DNA of 31,164 nt, from the NCBI GenBank assembly GCA_938003875.1, contig CALKWO010000120.1, positions 1-31,164 on the forward strand. Direction: 5' to 3'. This stretch comes from an uncultured bacterium. GTDB taxonomy: Bacteria > Planctomycetota > Uabimicrobiia > Uabimicrobiales > JABWCH01. The translations under genes and the position numbers were made by a program. The notes beneath the pieces are model-generated. The model made no database searches. It was not told the DNA's origin and saw only the letters and a program-made list of their open reading frames with translations. Shown here one piece after another: positions 31,145-31,164 of this stretch (positions within the stretch are counted from its first letter, which is position 1; each line of letters begins with the position of its first letter).

Positions 31145-31164
31145 GACGATAAAGATAACGATTA
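31145..31164. repeat. Start of a possible second GAT hexamer array, cut by window end
   Basis: GAT occurs at 31148, 31154 and 31160, exactly 6 nt apart, with units GATAAA and GATAAC as in the array at 13237-13305. The array continues beyond the window if it is like the first. Confidence 0.5.

Overview
This window is dominated by genes for secreted and envelope proteins. About 27 of the 31 kb encodes signal-peptide proteins, most of them very large or repetitive. The lineage cannot be fixed from sequence alone. A Planctomycetota/PVC-type Gram-negative is the best guess, for three reasons: (i) a DUF11 protein whose cysteine content and C-terminal ending resemble planctomycetal and chlamydial OmcB-like wall proteins; (ii) huge beta-rich proteins with C-terminal membrane helices; (iii) a set of PEP-CTERM-like sorting tails. 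Base composition looks moderately AT-rich by eye, and more so at 13.3-15.2 kb. No rRNA, tRNA or CRISPR was seen.

Region 1 (106-13037, minus strand) is one compact six-gene operon. It is headed by a 3152-residue modular adhesin-like protein made of seven related modules (about 370-450 residues each, the last one partial). Five small secreted proteins of 205-276 residues follow. All six end in a P-E-x motif, a hydrophobic helix and a basic end, as in exosortase substrates. No sortase or exosortase is encoded here.

Region 2 (13038-15362) is AT-rich and rich in repeats. It holds an inverted array of ATC/GAT hexamers and two identical 59-bp direct repeats. Between the repeats lie an AbiEii-type nucleotidyltransferase gene, a small partner gene that overlaps it by 20 bp, a broken-looking 47-codon ORF and an unrecognised 88-residue ORF. 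This looks like an acquired toxin-antitoxin or defence island.

Region 3 (15363-26158, plus strand) is a two-gene operon for giant envelope proteins of 1139 and 2446 residues. The second is itself two homologous units fused head to tail, so the locus contains three paralogous units. A strong intrinsic terminator closes it.

Region 4 (26320-29121) has its own promoter. It drives a protein with a tail-fibre/baseplate-like N-terminus and a cysteine-rich DUF11 protein separated by only 2 bp.

Region 5 (29331-30908) is a complete M17 leucyl aminopeptidase. Four intergenic repeat elements are packed into the 256 bp after it, and the first few units of what may be a second hexamer array run off the window edge.
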